A stretch of DNA of 8,884 nt from Bacteroidales bacterium. GTDB taxonomy: Bacteria > Bacteroidota > Bacteroidia > Bacteroidales > Bacteroidaceae. The stretch is from NCBI GenBank assembly GCA_004554665.1, contig SFKY01000090.1, positions 1-8,884 on the forward strand. The letters are read 5' to 3'. Positions 1 to 7,784 of this stretch are shown here, in pieces. Each line of letters starts with the position of its first letter. The first letter of the stretch is position 1. The notes below the pieces were generated by a model. That model saw only the letters and a list, made by a program, of their open reading frames with translations. It was not told where the DNA came from and did not search any database. Both the position numbers and the translations under genes were made by a program.

Positions 1-576
1 TGCAAGGGTATCGATGACATTCCGACGATTGATGACGGCACCCGTGAATGGATGAAAAAAAGATTGGCACAGGAAGGCCTGCCGAGACTGGTGGAAGAAC
101 TGAAGGTATTGGATCCCGAACATTATCAGATTGTGGACAAGAACAATCCCCGGCGCGTGGTTCATGCCTTGGAAATCTGTCACATGACGGGAAAGACCTA
201 CACTTCATTCCGCACCAACAGCACCAAAGAGCGCCCTTTCAAGATTGTGAAGATTGGACTGAACCGCCATCGGGAACAGTTGTATGAGCGCATTAACCAG
301 CGCGTCTTGCTCATGATGGAAAACGGCATGGAGGAAGAAGCCAGGAATGTATATCCTAAGAGAGGCCTCAACTCGCTGAACACTGTGGGCTACAAAGAGT
401 TATTTGACTATTTCGACGGCAACATTTCCCGCGAGGAAGCTATCCGCCAGATTCAGTCAAACACCCGAAGGTATATGCGCAAACAACTCACTTGGTTCAA
501 GAAAGATGAAGATATCACTTGGTTCCACCCCGACAACATTGAAGAAATCATAAATTATATTGACAAATACGTGTAG
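1..576 (+). CDS. miaA: tRNA dimethylallyltransferase MiaA, C-terminal part (5' end outside window)
   Basis: MiaA transfers the dimethylallyl group of DMAPP to N6 of adenosine-37 in tRNAs that read codons beginning with U; the product is the precursor of ms2i6A, and the enzyme acts in the cytoplasm. The frame is open from base 1, giving 191 residues before TAG at 574-576. The family is usually about 300 residues, so roughly the first 110, including the N-terminal P-loop, lie upstream of the window. Family signatures, numbered from the first visible codon: the segment ending GIDDIPTID at the left edge, NPRRVVHALEI at 49-59, TVGYKE at 128-133 (the usual 'GYKE' motif), and NTRRYMRKQLTWFKKD starting near 154 (the C-terminal 'TRxYxxRQxTWF' motif). 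An internal ATG at 52 begins a shorter ORF, but homology to the family runs through it, so it is not the real start. No frameshift is seen. The downstream PBP gene follows after 44 bp. Confidence 0.95.
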   Translation, partial: CKGIDDIPTIDDGTREWMKKRLAQEGLPRLVEELKVLDPEHYQIVDKNNPRRVVHALEICHMTGKTYTSFRTNSTKERPFKIVKIGLNRHREQLYERINQRVLLMMENGMEEEARNVYPKRGLNSLNTVGYKELFDYFDGNISREEAIRQIQSNTRRYMRKQLTWFKKDEDITWFHPDNIEEIINYIDKYV

Positions 577-592
577 TTACCAACTATTTTCG

Positions 593-600
593 TATTTTTG
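593..600 (+). promoter_or_regulatory. Bacteroidetes-type -7 box upstream of the PBP1A gene
   Basis: TATTTTTG matches the Bacteroidetes sigma-ABfr -7 consensus TAnnTTTG exactly and ends 20 nt before the ATG at 621, which would give a leader of roughly 13-16 nt. I do not see a clear -33 TTTG/TTG at the usual 17-23 bp spacing, so this is a one-element call. It suggests that the PBP gene can be transcribed independently of miaA, although read-through from miaA is also possible across only 44 bp. There is no Shine-Dalgarno sequence before 621, as is usual in this phylum. Confidence 0.5.
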
Positions 601-620
601 TAATAACAAACGATACTACT

Positions 621-3122
621 ATGGTAGACAAATGCAAAAAGTTTTTCAGAGGGTGTTTGTCCAAACTAAACACTTTCTGGTCATGGTACAAGGGATTGTA
701 TAAAGGGAAACCCGTATGGCGAAAGATACTCAATGGCTTTCTTTCTTTTATCGTCCTGTTGTTTCTTTATTTGGGAGCTGTCGATATCAACTTCCTTTGG
801 CTGTTCGGCAAATCACCCGGTTTTTTCTCAGGTATCAAGAATCCACAAGTCAGCGAGGCATCTGAAATCTACAGTGCCGACGGTATCAGAATTGGAAAAT
901 ATTTCAGCGAAAACCGTACGCCTGTCAAATACGAGGAAGTAAACCCTGCATTTTTCCATGCACTTGTTGATACAGAAGATGAGCGTTTCTACAACCATGT
1001 AGGTATCGATCCCATTGGCTTGTTCGCCGCTGCCAAAGATGCCTTGCTCCATCACGAAGGACGTGGCGCATCTACGATTACACAGCAGTTGGCCAAAAAC
1101 ATGTTTCGTGTGCGCTCCAATTACTCCACTGGACTATTGGGAAAAATTCCCGGGCTGAAAATCCTGATAGTCAAGAGCAAGGAATGGATCATTGCGCTAA
1201 AGCTTGAATACGTCTATACGAAAAAGGAAATCATCACCATGTACGCCAATACCGTAGATTTCGGTTCCAATGCGTACGGTATCAAGACGGCTGCCAAGAC
1301 TTATTTTAACTGTACGCCCAAGGAGCTCACCACCGACCAGGCCGCCATCTTGGTGGGTATGCTCAAGGCTACGACCTATTACAACCCACGCTCCAACCCC
1401 GAGCACAGCCTTGCCCGCCGTAACGTGGTGCTCAAGAAGATGCTCCAGCACGGTCACATCAGCGAAGAAGAATACAAGTCGCTTTCGGCCCTTCCCATCA
1501 AGCTTGATTTCAAGGTAGAAGAAAACTACGACGGTCAGGCTACTTACTTCCGCAACGCCATTGCCGACTACCTGAAAGAATGGCTGGATAAGAATGGGTA
1601 TGACCTGTATGCAAGCGGACTGAAAATATATACCACCCTCGACACACGCATGCAGAAATATGCCGAGCAGGCCGCCAACAAACAGATGCGCATTATCCAG
1701 CGCAACTTCAAGAACCACTGGGGCAACGAAGACCCGTGGCAAGATGAGAACCACAAGGTCATTCCCGGCTTCATAGAGGGTATCGCCAAGCGCCAGCCTT
1801 ACTATAAAGCATTGGTTGCCCGCTATGGTGACAACATCGATTCTATCAACCACCATCTCAACAAGCCCCACAAGGTAAAGGTATTCGATTATGACAAGGG
1901 GGAGATAGAGATGGAAATGTCCACCCTCGACTCCATCCGCTACATGGTACACTTCATGCACTGCTCGATGGTGGCTATGGAACCCCAGACTGGTGCGGTA
2001 AAGGCATGGGTGGGCGATATCGATTTCAAGCACTGGAAGTACGACAAGGCCACTGCCATGCGCCAACCCGGTTCCACTTTCAAGCTTTTTGTGTACACAG
2101 AAGCCATGAACCAAGGACTGACCCCGTGCGACAAACGGCGCGACGAGTATATCTCGATGGAGGTGTACGACTATAAGAAGAAGGAGATGACACGCTGGAC
2201 ACCATCAAATGCCAACGGCTACTTCACCGGAGACTCTATCCCCCTCAAGGCTGCCTTCGCCAAAAGTATCAACTCCATCGCCGTGCGCTTAGGACAGGAG
2301 ATGGGCATCAAGCGTATCATCGAGACCGCCAAGAAGATGGGTGTCAAGAGTCCGCTCGACGACGCTCCGTCACTGGCTTTGGGCTCCAGCGATGTCAATC
2401 TGGTAGAGATGGTCAACGCCTATTGTACCGTGGCCGACAATGGCCGTCACCACGAGCCCATTCTCGTTACCCGTATCCTCGACCGCGATGGCAAGGAAGT
2501 CTACACGGCCAAAGAGACCGGCGAACAGGCCATCCCCTACAAGAGCGCCTTCCTCATGCAGCAGTTGCTGCAGGGCGGCATGCGCGAGCCGGGCGGCACC
2601 TCGCAGAGCCTGTGGGGCTATGTAGGCGACTACCGCGACACCGAATTTGGCGGCAAGACAGGTACTTCCAACAACCACTCCGATGCCTGGTTCATGGCGG
2701 TGAGCCCCCGACTGGTGGTAGGTGCATGGGTAGGTGGCGAATATCGCTGCATCCATTTCCGCACCGGTGCCTTGGGTCAGGGCAGCCGCACCGCATTGCC
2801 CATCTGCGGCTACTTCCTGCAGTCTGTCTTTAAGGATCCGGCCTTCCAGCACTACCATGCCAAGTTTGACAAGCCCAAAGAGGGTATCACCCGCGACATG
2901 TACGAGTGTGCCAGCTACTATGAGCGCACCACCAACGACTCTATCGACCAAGATAGCCTGCAAGTGATGACCGAAGACATCATCCTCGACGAGGAGGGCA
3001 ATCCCATCGTCAAGCCTCAGGAACCGGCAGAGGTAGGCACGACCACGCAGGAACCGGCCAAGCCAGAGGAAAAGAAAGCTCACAAACCTACCGAACAGGC
3101 GATTAAGTTTGAAGACCTGTAA
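621..3122 (+). CDS. mrcA: Bifunctional class A penicillin-binding protein (PBP1A type): glycosyltransferase plus transpeptidase
   Basis: This enzyme polymerises lipid II into glycan strands and cross-links the stem peptides. It is anchored in the inner membrane with its catalytic domains in the periplasm. The 833-residue protein has a basic cytoplasmic tail (1-36) and one membrane anchor at about 37-60. The GT51 glycosyltransferase domain (about 80-270) carries TEDERFYNHVGID with catalytic Glu119, GASTITQQLAKN (149-160), KEWIIALKLE (187-196, second acidic residue Glu188) and the YANTVDFGSNAYGI motif (208-221). The transpeptidase domain (about 450-735) carries SxxK as STFK (Ser485 nucleophile, Lys488), SxN as SIN (549-551) and KTG (679-681). 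All catalytic motifs are intact, so it should be active on both sides. The last ~50 residues are a Glu/Pro/Lys-rich, probably disordered tail. The ATG at 621 is preferred because it gives a complete N-terminal anchor and lies just after a -7 box. The symbol mrcA is given by analogy with E. coli PBP1A. Confidence 0.95.
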   Translation: MVDKCKKFFRGCLSKLNTFWSWYKGLYKGKPVWRKILNGFLSFIVLLFLYLGAVDINFLWLFGKSPGFFSGIKNPQVSEASEIYSADGIRIGKYFSENRTPVKYEEVNPAFFHALVDTEDERFYNHVGIDPIGLFAAAKDALLHHEGRGASTITQQLAKNMFRVRSNYSTGLLGKIPGLKILIVKSKEWIIALKLEYVYTKKEIITMYANTVDFGSNAYGIKTAAKTYFNCTPKELTTDQAAILVGMLKATTYYNPRSNPEHSLARRNVVLKKMLQHGHISEEEYKSLSALPIKLDFKVEENYDGQATYFRNAIADYLKEWLDKNGYDLYASGLKIYTTLDTRMQKYAEQAANKQMRIIQRNFKNHWGNEDPWQDENHKVIPGFIEGIAKRQPYYKALVARYGDNIDSINHHLNKPHKVKVFDYDKGEIEMEMSTLDSIRYMVHFMHCSMVAMEPQTGAVKAWVGDIDFKHWKYDKATAMRQPGSTFKLFVYTEAMNQGLTPCDKRRDEYISMEVYDYKKKEMTRWTPSNANGYFTGDSIPLKAAFAKSINSIAVRLGQEMGIKRIIETAKKMGVKSPLDDAPSLALGSSDVNLVEMVNAYCTVADNGRHHEPILVTRILDRDGKEVYTAKETGEQAIPYKSAFLMQQLLQGGMREPGGTSQSLWGYVGDYRDTEFGGKTGTSNNHSDAWFMAVSPRLVVGAWVGGEYRCIHFRTGALGQGSRTALPICGYFLQSVFKDPAFQHYHAKFDKPKEGITRDMYECASYYERTTNDSIDQDSLQVMTEDIILDEEGNPIVKPQEPAEVGTTTQEPAKPEEKKAHKPTEQAIKFEDL
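3018..3058 (+). repeat. Short in-frame direct repeat in the PBP1A tail
   Basis: The 11-base unit CAGGAACCGGC occurs at 3018-3028 and again at 3048-3058, exactly 30 bp (10 codons) apart. It encodes the peptide QEPA twice within the low-complexity C-terminal tail. This looks like a small internal duplication in a disordered linker; it does not touch the catalytic domains. Confidence 0.5.
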
Positions 3123-4881
3123 ACTGCCAGCCTTGGAAAAAGACCCGACAGCCCACATAGACAGGGACAATCAGGAGCTGCAAAATGCGCTCCAAATCAT
3201 ACAGTTTACCCGTCGCTCGCTTTTCCTCACCGGAAAAGCAGGGACGGGTAAATCCACATTCTTGCGATACATCGCCAACCATACCAAGAAGAAGCATATC
3301 ATCCTCGCCCCCACCGGCATTGCCGCCATCAATGCAGGAGGAGCTACCCTGCACAGTTTTTTCAAGCTACCCTTCCACCCCCTCCTCCCCACCGACTCGC
3401 GCTACTCGCCCCGCAACATCCGCGAAACGCTCAAATACAACGGCGAGAAACGCAAGTTGCTGCGCGAGGTAGAACTCATCATCATCGACGAGATAAGCAT
3501 GGTCAGGGCAGACATCATCGATTTCATAGACAAGGTGCTGCGTATCTACAGCCGCAACATGCGCGAACCCTTCGGCGGCAAACAGTTGCTACTGGTAGGC
3601 GACATCTACCAGCTGGAACCCGTGGTGCGCGAGGAAGACAGACAGCTGTTACAGCCCTTTTATCCATCCTCCTTTTTCTTCGACGCACATGTCTTCAGAG
3701 AGATGCCGCTGGTGAGCATCGAACTGAACAAGGTCTACCGACAGACCGACCCTATGTTTATCGGCATACTCGACCACATCCGCACCTCTACCGTGACTGC
3801 TACCGATCTGCAACTGCTCAACAGGCAGGTGGGGGCAACCATCAGCCAGACAGACGGTGCGCTGGCCATCACCCTCTCAACCCGACGCGACACCGTGGAC
3901 CACATCAACGACAAGCATCTGCGTGCCTTGCCCGGCGAATCCACTATGTTCAGAGGCTCTATCGAGGGCGAGTTTCCCGAGAGCTGCCTGCCTACACCCA
4001 TCGAACTCGAAATCAAGACGGGGGCACAGGTGTTGTTTATCCGCAACGACCGTGAGAAGCGTTGGGTCAATGGCACGCTGGGCACCATCATCGGTATCGG
4101 CGACGAGGAAGACGGACACATCTACGTGCGTACGGAGGACGGACAAGACGTGGATGTGGAGCGGGAGATATGGAGCAATGTCAAGTACACATTCGATACA
4201 GAAGAGCAGAAGATTGTGGAGCAGGAGATTGGCACCTACACGCAGTTCCCCCTGCGGTTGGCATGGGCCATTACCGTCCATAAGAGCCAGGGACTCACGT
4301 TCCGCAACGTGCAGATAGACTTCACCGGAGGTGTCTTCGCTGGCGGACAGACTTACGTGGCGCTCTCCCGCTGCACATCGCTGCAGGGCATCAGCCTCAA
4401 GGAGCCCATCCGGCGCGAGGATGTATTTGTCCGCACCGAGGTTCACCGCTTTGCCCGCAGCTACAACGACAGCAACACCATCCACACTGCGCTCAAACAG
4501 AGCCGGGCCGACAAGCAGTATTACGATGCCGCGCGCGCCTTCGACGAGGGCGACATGCAACGCACCCTCGACAATCTGTTTCTGGCCATCCACAGCCGTT
4601 ACGACATAGAGAAACCGGCCGCAAAGCGCCTGCTCCGCCGCAAACTCAGCATCATCAACCGACAACAGGATACCATCACGCAACTGAAGACTGAACTGGA
4701 GAAACAAAAGGCGTTTCTCAAAGAATTGGCGGTGGAATACGTGATGATGGGACGCGAGTGCGAGCGAGAGGGATTCAAAGAAGCTGCGCTCCGCAATTAT
4801 GAAAAAGCCCTCCATCTCTGTCCGGAGATCCCGGAGGCAAAACGACGGCTGAAAAAACTGAACAAGAATCTTTCCTCCTAA
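3109..4881 (+). CDS. PIF1/RecD-like superfamily 1 helicase with C-terminal coiled coil and TPR
   Basis: This is predicted to be an ATP-dependent 5'-3' DNA (or RNA:DNA) helicase of the PIF1/RecD2-like SF1B group, cytoplasmic. In the 590-residue form the motifs run in order: Walker A GKAGTGKST (42-50, Lys48); APTGIAA (67-73); Walker B IIIDEIS (124-130, Asp127-Glu128); GDIYQLEPV (164-172, motif III); VYRQ (209-212); NGTLGT (321-326); AITVHKSQGLTF (387-398); and QTYVALSRC (414-422, motif VI with its arginine). After the helicase core come a helical region, a likely coiled coil (about 515-545) and one TPR-like repeat (about 543-576: MGRECEREGFKEAALRNYEKALHL). The start is uncertain: the frame is open only from 3037 and contains no ATG or GTG before Walker A. 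TTG 3109 overlaps the PBP stop by 14 bp, and TTG 3133 would leave a 10-bp gap. The family's conserved N-terminus begins near residue 18, so either fits. Probably in an operon with the PBP gene. Natural substrate unknown. Confidence 0.88.
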   Translation: MKTCKLPALEKDPTAHIDRDNQELQNALQIIQFTRRSLFLTGKAGTGKSTFLRYIANHTKKKHIILAPTGIAAINAGGATLHSFFKLPFHPLLPTDSRYSPRNIRETLKYNGEKRKLLREVELIIIDEISMVRADIIDFIDKVLRIYSRNMREPFGGKQLLLVGDIYQLEPVVREEDRQLLQPFYPSSFFFDAHVFREMPLVSIELNKVYRQTDPMFIGILDHIRTSTVTATDLQLLNRQVGATISQTDGALAITLSTRRDTVDHINDKHLRALPGESTMFRGSIEGEFPESCLPTPIELEIKTGAQVLFIRNDREKRWVNGTLGTIIGIGDEEDGHIYVRTEDGQDVDVEREIWSNVKYTFDTEEQKIVEQEIGTYTQFPLRLAWAITVHKSQGLTFRNVQIDFTGGVFAGGQTYVALSRCTSLQGISLKEPIRREDVFVRTEVHRFARSYNDSNTIHTALKQSRADKQYYDAARAFDEGDMQRTLDNLFLAIHSRYDIEKPAAKRLLRRKLSIINRQQDTITQLKTELEKQKAFLKELAVEYVMMGRECEREGFKEAALRNYEKALHLCPEIPEAKRRLKKLNKNLSS

Positions 4882-4932
4882 TCTCCTCTCCTTTACCCGG
4901 CAGCCTTGTTGCCTCCTACCACTCGCTTCATC

Positions 4933-4964
4933 TGTCCCCTATCCCCCCATGAGGATAAGGAACA
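4933..4964. terminator. Imperfect inverted repeat between convergent genes, possible bidirectional terminator
   Basis: The arms are TGTCCCCTATCC (4933-4944) and GGATAAGGAACA (4953-4964), pairing at 10 of 12 positions around an 8-nt loop. A further CCACT/AGTGG pairing (about 4919-4923 with 4964-4968) could extend the structure. It lies in the 106-bp gap between the stop of the helicase (4881) and the stop of the receptor (4988), where a terminator for both is expected. No T-tract follows on either strand, so it is not a canonical Rho-independent terminator. Confidence 0.3.
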
Positions 4965-4987
4965 GTGGTTGAGAGCGGGAATACCCA

Positions 4988-7525
4988 TTATTGGTCGGAC
5001 GGAGCACGCTTTAGGTCTCCATTGTTGATGGAATGTTGGGCGCGCTTGGTCTTGGCGTATTTCATATCTCCTATACGATAGCTGATACCTATGCCAAACA
5101 TCTGGCGTGAATATTTCCTATGCAACTTACTTTCAAACCCATTACCCAGCGTATGGGTGTCCCGGTCTATCCACTTCCCAAACGGATCTGTGGCACGCAA
5201 TGATATGCGCAGACGCTGGTTGCGCAAGAAAGCGCGAGAGAACGAGAACGTCTGCGACACCAACCCATCTGTACGCCCCTGCAGCATGATGTCGCGAGTG
5301 CGGCCTGAGACATTGGCATAAAGTGAGAATCCTGCTGGCATTGTCCACAACATCATCAGAGACGCATCAGCACACCATCCATGATTATACAATTGCCTAC
5401 TGGGTGCCTTGAGATCCATATAAGATGCTGTGGCGCTCAGCGTCAGCCAAAGTTTTTTGCTTACATTCCACTTATAGTATATATCAAGCGCCGTGCGCTG
5501 CACCTCTCCCACATTGAGGTAGGTGGTATAGACAGCCCCGGGGGCGGCATAATGCTTTCCATCGTCAAAATACTCACCGCCTGCACCTATTATTCGGCTA
5601 TAACTCTCTATACCATTCACCAGGCTGCGATAGTTGATCGTGACATTCAGATTTCCCTTGCGGTTAAACCATCCATAAGTAGCCCCTACCGTATTGCTGC
5701 GCTCTGCCTCCAGATTGCTGTTACCCTGCATGATATTGTGAGGATTCAGGTCGTTAAAATAAGGATTGAGATAATAGATGCTGGGACGCGACAGCCTCAT
5801 GCCGTACTCCAATCGCAAGGTATGGGCTTGTGCCAGTTTCATATTTACTTTTACAGAAGGCACTACGTTAGCATAATGGCTCGAATAGTTAGCCTCTGCT
5901 CCTATTGGACCGCTCAGATATTGGATATCCTGATAGGTATATTCGTAACGCAATCCCGGCATCACAGAGAGCAATCGCCCACGATAGGTATAGCTCAGAT
6001 AGGCTCCCAATATGTCATTACGGTTTTTGTAGTGATTGCTCCGATTGTCGTTATGCGTCCAGTCTGTCCCTTGCACACCATTATCGTATAGGTCATTCCG
6101 GCTCTCGTTGTTGCGTCTGATGTACTTCACACCCACCTCCAGCAGATGTAGCCGCCCTATGGGAGTAGTAAAGTCATACTGCAGTGTGTGCTCATTGGTC
6201 TTGTCTTGCCGGTCTGTCCTATTGTCATACAACTGCAGTTGGTCTACCAACGAGGCGTAACCGCCGCTCACGATATCTGCATACTGGGTTATGTCTTTAT
6301 TGTGTGTGGGATTGGTACTCAACTGATAAGACAAGGTGGTCATACGCTGGCGGTTGCGCCTACCATTGCGCTGATAGTCTATATTGATGCTGCCATTGAC
6401 CATCGACTGCTTCATGGCATTGTGCCGCCAGTACGAGTAGTCCATCTGACTGTAATCCCGATTCCACATCCCTGTCTTTTCGTCCGTCTGGATTCGGCGC
6501 TGGCTCCCCATACCCGTCAACGAGAATGTCACCATCTGTACACTGTCTATCTCGTAGCTGGCATTGAGCATGGCAAACTCCGTATGTCCTTGTGGCTTGC
6601 TGCTACCCTCTGTTTTGAGCAGTGCGTGGTCTGTCTCGCCGTAGTTGTCTCGCAGCACACTGGTCTTCTCTGTGGGTGTAAGGATGCGGTTGTAACTCAG
6701 GCTCCCGTCAAAGGCCAGCTTGCCCACCTTGGTCATGGTCGAGGCACTCACATTGTAGCCCTGAGTGTTGACATCGGCAAACAGATCGGTAAGATGCCCC
6801 TCATACTGCGAACGCATCACGATATTGATGACACCACCAATGCCTTCGGCATCATACCTGGCTCCCGGCGACGTGATGACCTCTATGCTCTTCACCATCT
6901 CTGCCGGCAGACTGCGCAATAGATCCTTAGGATTGCGGGTAATAGCGGTCTTGCGGTTGTTTTGCAGTATCAGAAACTTTTTGGTGCCATTCATCTCTAT
7001 ATTACCCTCTCCGTCAACATTGATCAGCGGCACCTTGGCCATCATTTCAGAGAGGCGCAGCGTCTTGGCATCAGGATCCGCTGCCACATCATAGGTCAGC
7101 TTGTCCACATCCATCGTCACCAAAGGTTTCTGCGCCACCACCTCCACTCCTTTCAGCATCTTCACATCATCAACTACATACAGACGTCCTACATCCCGAA
7201 GTGTATCTTCTTCCGATAGGGTTATCTGCAGCGGTACGGCTTTTCGTCCCAACACGGCTGCGCTTAGCGTGTACCCTCCGGGGTGTACCGGCAGGTGTAT
7301 CTCAAATCGCCCTACCGAATCGGATAGCACTTTTCGCACGCCCTTGCCTTTTTGCCCTCTCGGTTCCGCGCATACGGTAGCCATTGGCTCAGGCTCCTCA
7401 GTAGTCTTATCGGCCACCACACCCACTACCTTGCAAAGTGCCACGCCCTTGCCCTGGTTCTGTGCTGCCACAGGCAGACAACATCCTATAACCAGTAAGA
7501 GGAAGAAAAAACAGCATCGTCTCAT
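4988..7525 (-). CDS. TonB-dependent-receptor-like outer-membrane beta-barrel protein (PF14905-type), orphan
   Basis: This is predicted to be an outer-membrane beta-barrel that imports an unknown ligand, probably powered through TonB. The 845-residue protein begins with a short signal peptide (MRRCCFFFLLLVIGCCLPVAAQ, probable signal peptidase I cut near residue 21). A carboxypeptidase-regulatory-like beta-sandwich follows at about 31-115 (VVGVVADKTTEEPEPMATV; SDSVGRFEIHLPVHPGGYTL). The plug domain spans about 125-240, with IEVITSPGARYDAEGIGGVINI at 214-235. The rest (about 245-845) is a barrel of alternating aromatic-rich strands, including RPSIYYLNPYFNDLNP (580-595) and GNSNLEAERSNTVGATY (601-617), which match the conserved core of the Bacteroidetes outer-membrane-barrel family. 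After the last strand (about FGIGISYRIG) there is a ~25-residue polar tail, a feature I recall from this family. It is full length, with no frameshift. There is no SusD-like lipoprotein or regulator next to it. Start at 7525 chosen because the signal peptide begins there; no Shine-Dalgarno is present. Confidence 0.9.
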   Translation of the reverse strand: MRRCCFFFLLLVIGCCLPVAAQNQGKGVALCKVVGVVADKTTEEPEPMATVCAEPRGQKGKGVRKVLSDSVGRFEIHLPVHPGGYTLSAAVLGRKAVPLQITLSEEDTLRDVGRLYVVDDVKMLKGVEVVAQKPLVTMDVDKLTYDVAADPDAKTLRLSEMMAKVPLINVDGEGNIEMNGTKKFLILQNNRKTAITRNPKDLLRSLPAEMVKSIEVITSPGARYDAEGIGGVINIVMRSQYEGHLTDLFADVNTQGYNVSASTMTKVGKLAFDGSLSYNRILTPTEKTSVLRDNYGETDHALLKTEGSSKPQGHTEFAMLNASYEIDSVQMVTFSLTGMGSQRRIQTDEKTGMWNRDYSQMDYSYWRHNAMKQSMVNGSINIDYQRNGRRNRQRMTTLSYQLSTNPTHNKDITQYADIVSGGYASLVDQLQLYDNRTDRQDKTNEHTLQYDFTTPIGRLHLLEVGVKYIRRNNESRNDLYDNGVQGTDWTHNDNRSNHYKNRNDILGAYLSYTYRGRLLSVMPGLRYEYTYQDIQYLSGPIGAEANYSSHYANVVPSVKVNMKLAQAHTLRLEYGMRLSRPSIYYLNPYFNDLNPHNIMQGNSNLEAERSNTVGATYGWFNRKGNLNVTINYRSLVNGIESYSRIIGAGGEYFDDGKHYAAPGAVYTTYLNVGEVQRTALDIYYKWNVSKKLWLTLSATASYMDLKAPSRQLYNHGWCADASLMMLWTMPAGFSLYANVSGRTRDIMLQGRTDGLVSQTFSFSRAFLRNQRLRISLRATDPFGKWIDRDTHTLGNGFESKLHRKYSRQMFGIGISYRIGDMKYAKTKRAQHSINNGDLKRAPSDQ

Positions 7526-7613
7526 GATAATAATGGTATTAACAGTTGATGATAGTCTCTATCAAGACCGCACTATGATATGATACATCACATTGGCATC
7601 TCGAATATACGCT

Positions 7614-7621
7614 CAAATATA
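7614..7621 (-). promoter_or_regulatory. Candidate -7 box for the outer-membrane receptor gene
   Basis: Read on the minus strand, 7621 to 7614 is TATATTTG, an exact fit to TAnnTTTG. It would start transcription near 7607-7610 and give a leader of about 82-85 nt before the ATG at 7525. No convincing -33 TTTG is present at 17-23 bp, so support is partial. The leader contains a small perfect inverted repeat (TGATAG-N3-CTATCA, 7550-7564) about 25 nt upstream of the start codon. It is AT-rich and weak, and I assign it no role. Confidence 0.4.
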
Positions 7622-7721
7622 GTGAATATTTTGCATACCCCCATGCGCTTGCGTACTAACTCTTTTTTTTCACATTATTTCACCTTAACCAACAGAAATT
7701 CACCCACAATAGCCACAGCCA

Positions 7722-7753
7722 TAAAAAAGGGAAAAACGGTTGCGCTTGTCCCT
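7722..7753 (-). terminator. Weak candidate terminator downstream of the EamA transporter
   Basis: On the minus strand, AGGGA (7753-7749) can pair with TCCCT (7732-7728) across a 16-nt loop, followed directly by a run of five Ts (7727-7723). It begins about 30 nt after the transporter's stop codon, where a terminator would be expected. The stem is only 5 bp and the loop is long, so this is a weak call. Confidence 0.25.
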
Positions 7754-7784
7754 ATCTCCCCCATACCTGCTTTCGCCTCTCTCC

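Noticed and set aside
1197..2114. 305-codon antisense ORF inside the PBP1A gene
   Set aside because: It lies wholly opposite a gene with intact catalytic motifs. Its translation shows no recognisable domain and is the kind of low-complexity hydrophobic sequence produced by antisense reading of biased codons.
2370..3170. 266-codon antisense ORF over the PBP tail and the junction with the helicase gene
   Set aside because: It is opposite conserved coding sequence, shows no domain, and no minus-strand promoter box was found near 3170.
3877..4815. 312-codon antisense ORF inside the helicase gene
   Set aside because: A shadow of the helicase coding strand: stop codons are rare in this antisense frame because of codon choice. 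No motif or separate promoter supports it.
5381..6922. Plus-strand ORFs of 236 and 244 codons (5381-6091 and 6188-6922) opposite the receptor gene
   Set aside because: Antisense shadows of conserved barrel and plug sequence. They are hydrophobic but without an organised helix pattern or recognisable family.
7663..7670. Run of eight Ts on the plus strand, considered as a terminator tract
   Set aside because: No gene is transcribed rightward into it and no stable hairpin precedes it. On the minus strand it is an A-tract within the receptor's upstream region.
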